A stretch of DNA of 64,000 bases from Actinophytocola oryzae (GTDB taxonomy: Bacteria > Actinomycetota > Actinomycetes > Mycobacteriales > Pseudonocardiaceae): positions 124,001-188,000 of the forward strand of contig NZ_SOCP01000019.1 in assembly GCF_004364325.1 (NCBI RefSeq). The letters run 5' to 3'. The notes under the pieces were generated by a model. It was given only the letters and a program-made list of their open reading frames with translations. It made no database searches and was not told the origin of the DNA. Below are positions 61,560 to 64,000 of the stretch, piece by piece (within the stretch, counting starts at the first letter, position 1; every line of letters starts with the position of its first letter). The translations under genes and the position numbers were made by a program.

Positions 61560-64000
61560 TCCTGCTCCTCGTCTTTACGACTCTGATCCGAACCGGACGG
61601 GTCACCAGCGAATGCGTCGATGAGCGCGTGGCGGCCTCGCCGTACGCCCTGCTGGAAGCTTGACATGCGACCCCGGACCGCGTCCGCCGTACGTGGCGGA
61701 AGCGGCGGTGCGATCAGCGTGTTGTCGCCACCGCTGCCCGGTCGTGGCTCCTTTGCCTCATGCCTCGGCGCGGCCGAACCCGGCACGAGGTGTGCCTTCG
61801 GGACACGCTTCGGCAGGCCGGCACCCGTGGTGGTGTCCGGCGCCTTGTCATCCAGCAACGCGCGAGCGGCGAGCCAACCGTCGTCACCCGGTGAGGTCCA
61901 CGGCGTCGGCTCAGGCACCACCTCGACCTGCTCGGTCGGGGCATGCCCATTTCCGTTCCCATTGTGACTGTTGCCGTTCGTACCGGCGTCAACCGGGGCG
62001 GCATCCGCCCTCGCCTGCTGTGCGGAGCCGGTGTCGGCCGCCTCGAACCACTGCGACAGCACTGCTTCGTAGATCGGCAGCCGCTCGGTTGGTGCGTCGA
62101 CGTTCAGCTCTGCCTCCCCAGCAGCGGACGAAGTCGTGCCTGCGTAGGACTGGAACCCGGTCGGCTGGTCGTAGTTCGCCGGCTCCGGCAGCGGCGCGCC
62201 GAACAGCGCGGTGCCGGTGTCGCCGATGGACGGTCCCGGTCCGGTGTCGTGGCGGCCGTTCTGCTCCAGCGCCGGCGGCGCGGGCTGCGCCGGAACCCCG
62301 TTGGTGTGCGTGCCGGGGCCGCCGTCGTAGCCGGTCGGCTGGTAGGGCGGGTAGCTCGCGACCTCGGCGGGTGTGCGGTCCTGCGAGGTGTCCTGGCCTG
62401 CGGGCAGCCCGAGCGGGCCGTTGTCCGGCCGGACCCTCGGCATGTTGCCGGTGAAGGCACCCGCGATCCCGCTGTTGCGCGTCGGGGCGTTGGTGTTGCC
62501 CATCGGCGCGCTGAGCTTGGAGTCGGTGCTCGTCTGGTCCGAGATACCGGGCATGTTGCCCATGCTGCCCATGCCGAGCGAGCCGGTGGACGGCGCGCTC
62601 ATCGAGCGCGGCGCGGAGCCGAGCGGCTGGACCAGGTCGGCAGGCACGTTGATACGTGCGATCAGGCCGCCCTCGATGTCCTCGTTGTCCCGCAGCCGCA
62701 CGGTGATGTTGTGCCGCTTGGCCAGGCGCGCGACCACGTAGAGGCCCATTCGCCTGGTCACCGCGACGTCCAGGTCCGGCGGGTCCGCGAGGCGCGCGTT
62801 GGTTGCCGCGATCTCCTCCTCGGACATACCGACACCCTGGTCGGTGATCTGGATGGCGAGCTCCTTCTTGCGGGTCATCGCCATCCGGACGATCACCTTC
62901 TTGTCCGCGGGGGAGAAGAAGGTCGCGTTGTCGAGCAGCTCGGCGATCACGTGCACGAGGTCGGAGACCGCGCGGCCCTGCACCGCGATGTCCGGTGCGG
63001 AGGCCACCTCGATGCGTGCGTAGTGCTCCACCTCGGACACCGCGGCACCGACCACGTCGGACGCGGGGACCGGACGCGACAGCTGCCGGGAGAGGCCGGT
63101 GCCCGAGAGCACCAGGAGGCTTTCCGAGTTCCGCCGCATCCGGGTGGCGAGGTGGTCCAGCTCGAACAGCGAGGCCAGCTGGTCCGGGTCCTGCTCGTCC
63201 TGCTCGAGACGGTCGATCAGGGACAGCTGGCGTTCGACCAGCGCCTGCGACCGGCGGGAGAGGTTGACGAAGATCGAGTTGATGTTGTCGCGCAGGAGCG
63301 CCTGCTCGGTCGCCATCAGGACTGCCTGCTCCTGCACCGCGTCGAAGGAGCGGGCCAGCTGGCCTGTTTCCTCGCGGGTGAACACCGGCACCGGCTCGAC
63401 CGCGTTCTTCGACGCGGCGACCGGGTCCGGGTCGGCCAGGATCCGGCGGACCGTCTGCGGCAGACGCGAGTACGCGACGTCCAGCGCGTTGGACCGCAGC
63501 ACGCGCAGCGGCTTGAGCAGCGAGCGCGCCACCAGGAGGGCCAGGAGGACGGCGAGCAGCAGCACGGCGAGCACGATGGCCGCGTCGCGCAGGGTCGCTT
63601 CCTGCTGGTCGTTGCGCAGGCCGGCGATCTCGTCACGCAGGTCGGAGAGCTCGCCCTGTTCGATGCCCCGGTAGAGGTTGAGCGTCGTGGCGCCCGGCTG
63701 CATGACGTTCGCCTCGACGTCGCCGCCCAGGTTCTCGTTGCTCTGGCCGCGGACCACGATCTGCTGACGGGCCTTCTTCAGGTCGTCGACCGACTTGCCC
63801 ACCAGGGTGTCGTTGAACCGCTGCAGTTCCTGCTGGGTGGCGATCGAGTTGAAGGTCGCGATCGCGGAGTCGTGCCGCGCGACCGTCGCCTGCAGCTCGT
63901 CGAGCTCGTTCGGGCGGATACCGCCGGACTGGACCGCCGCCGCCATGATCGCGATCTGCTGTGCGATCTGCGCCTTCGCGTTGGAGATCGCGTTGAGCAC
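61556..64000 (-). CDS. cvnA: Conservon sensor kinase with NIT/HAMP-type N-terminus, partial (5' end outside window)
   Basis: The visible 814 residues lack the true start, which lies beyond 64000. Residues 1-130 are helical (ALQ-rich, like the nitrate/nitrite-sensing NIT domain), then a membrane helix ([20 protein letters not shown]) and a HAMP-like linker. The ATPase domain shows [20 protein letters not shown] and [14 protein letters not shown]. There is no standard phosphoacceptor helix: [19 protein letters not shown] replaces it, as in other conservon kinases. A proline/glycine-rich C-terminal tail of about 350 residues follows. Confidence 0.92.
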   Translation of the reverse strand: MLNAISNAKAQIAQQIAIMAAAVQSGGIRPNELDELQATVARHDSAIATFNSIATQQELQRFNDTLVGKSVDDLKKARQQIVVRGQSNENLGGDVEANVMQPGATTLNLYRGIEQGELSDLRDEIAGLRNDQQEATLRDAAIVLAVLLLAVLLALLVARSLLKPLRVLRSNALDVAYSRLPQTVRRILADPDPVAASKNAVEPVPVFTREETGQLARSFDAVQEQAVLMATEQALLRDNINSIFVNLSRRSQALVERQLSLIDRLEQDEQDPDQLASLFELDHLATRMRRNSESLLVLSGTGLSRQLSRPVPASDVVGAAVSEVEHYARIEVASAPDIAVQGRAVSDLVHVIAELLDNATFFSPADKKVIVRMAMTRKKELAIQITDQGVGMSEEEIAATNARLADPPDLDVAVTRRMGLYVVARLAKRHNITVRLRDNEDIEGGLIARINVPADLVQPLGSAPRSMSAPSTGSLGMGSMGNMPGISDQTSTDSKLSAPMGNTNAPTRNSGIAGAFTGNMPRVRPDNGPLGLPAGQDTSQDRTPAEVASYPPYQPTGYDGGPGTHTNGVPAQPAPPALEQNGRHDTGPGPSIGDTGTALFGAPLPEPANYDQPTGFQSYAGTTSSAAGEAELNVDAPTERLPIYEAVLSQWFEAADTGSAQQARADAAPVDAGTNGNSHNGNGNGHAPTEQVEVVPEPTPWTSPGDDGWLAARALLDDKAPDTTTGAGLPKRVPKAHLVPGSAAPRHEAKEPRPGSGGDNTLIAPPLPPRTADAVRGRMSSFQQGVRRGRHALIDAFAGDPSGSDQSRKDEEQE

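Overview
The window comes from a high-GC actinomycete, most likely a Pseudonocardiaceae-type genus (Saccharothrix/Lentzea/Actinosynnema-like). The pointers are third-position GC bias, many GTG starts, overlapping GTGA/ATGA junctions, a SepH cell-division protein, DUF2530/DUF2537/DUF2771/DUF3027 genes, a sortase-anchored protein, a DtxR/IdeR-type iron box and a conservon. From memory, the block from citA to the helicase-associated gene (about 7-57 kb) follows the Mycobacterium tuberculosis Rv0862c-Rv0889c neighbourhood (citA, serC, sepH, DUF2537, trmH-like, DUF2530, DUF3027, MFS, DUF2771, cold-shock gene, rpfA, moaC/mog/moaE/moaD), with insertions.

Layout: 1-2.4 kb holds the end of an MFS exporter gene, pdxH and a TetR regulator. 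2.7-7.0 kb is a urease operon, ureABCFGD, without ureE. 7.1-8.4 kb is citrate synthase. 8.5-12 kb is an ABC-2 exporter with a NarL-type two-component system. 12-14.7 kb has a penicillin-binding-type serine hydrolase and a thioester-domain LPETG surface protein. 15-17 kb is serC-purC. 17.1-19.8 kb is a greatly enlarged sepH. 20.6-24.3 kb is a heterodimeric ABC exporter. 24.3-29.8 kb has a fibronectin-type-III surface protein, DUF2537, an rRNA/tRNA methyltransferase and a glutamate-cysteine-ligase-like enzyme. 29.9-33.5 kb has a MarR-MFS pair, a purine permease and DUF2530. 33.5-34.7 kb is a TetR gene facing an internally deleted NmrA gene. 34.7-39.6 kb is an operon of DUF3027 and a sacsin/Hsp90-type ATPase. 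39.7-47.6 kb carries lipoproteins, an MFS transporter, an SGNH lipase, a cold-shock protein, an exonuclease, an acyl-CoA ligase and STAS and zinc-ribbon proteins. 47.7-55.0 kb has phosphatases, moaD, rpfA, WYL and VOC genes, a MoaB-MoaE fusion, moaC and malic enzyme. 55.1-57.4 kb is the helicase-associated gene. 57.4-59.7 kb is a deletion scar joining two truncated genes. 59.8-64 kb is a conservon (sensor kinase, Roadblock, DUF742, GTPase).

Most genes are chromosomal housekeeping or conserved actinobacterial genes. No prophage, insertion sequence, CRISPR array, tRNA or rRNA was seen. The most notable features are the low-complexity expansions of SepH and DUF3027, the DUF3027-sacsin-like ATPase operon, an iron box with no obvious target gene, two gene-decay scars (33.5-34.0 and 57.4-57.6 kb) and the regulatory leader of rpfA.
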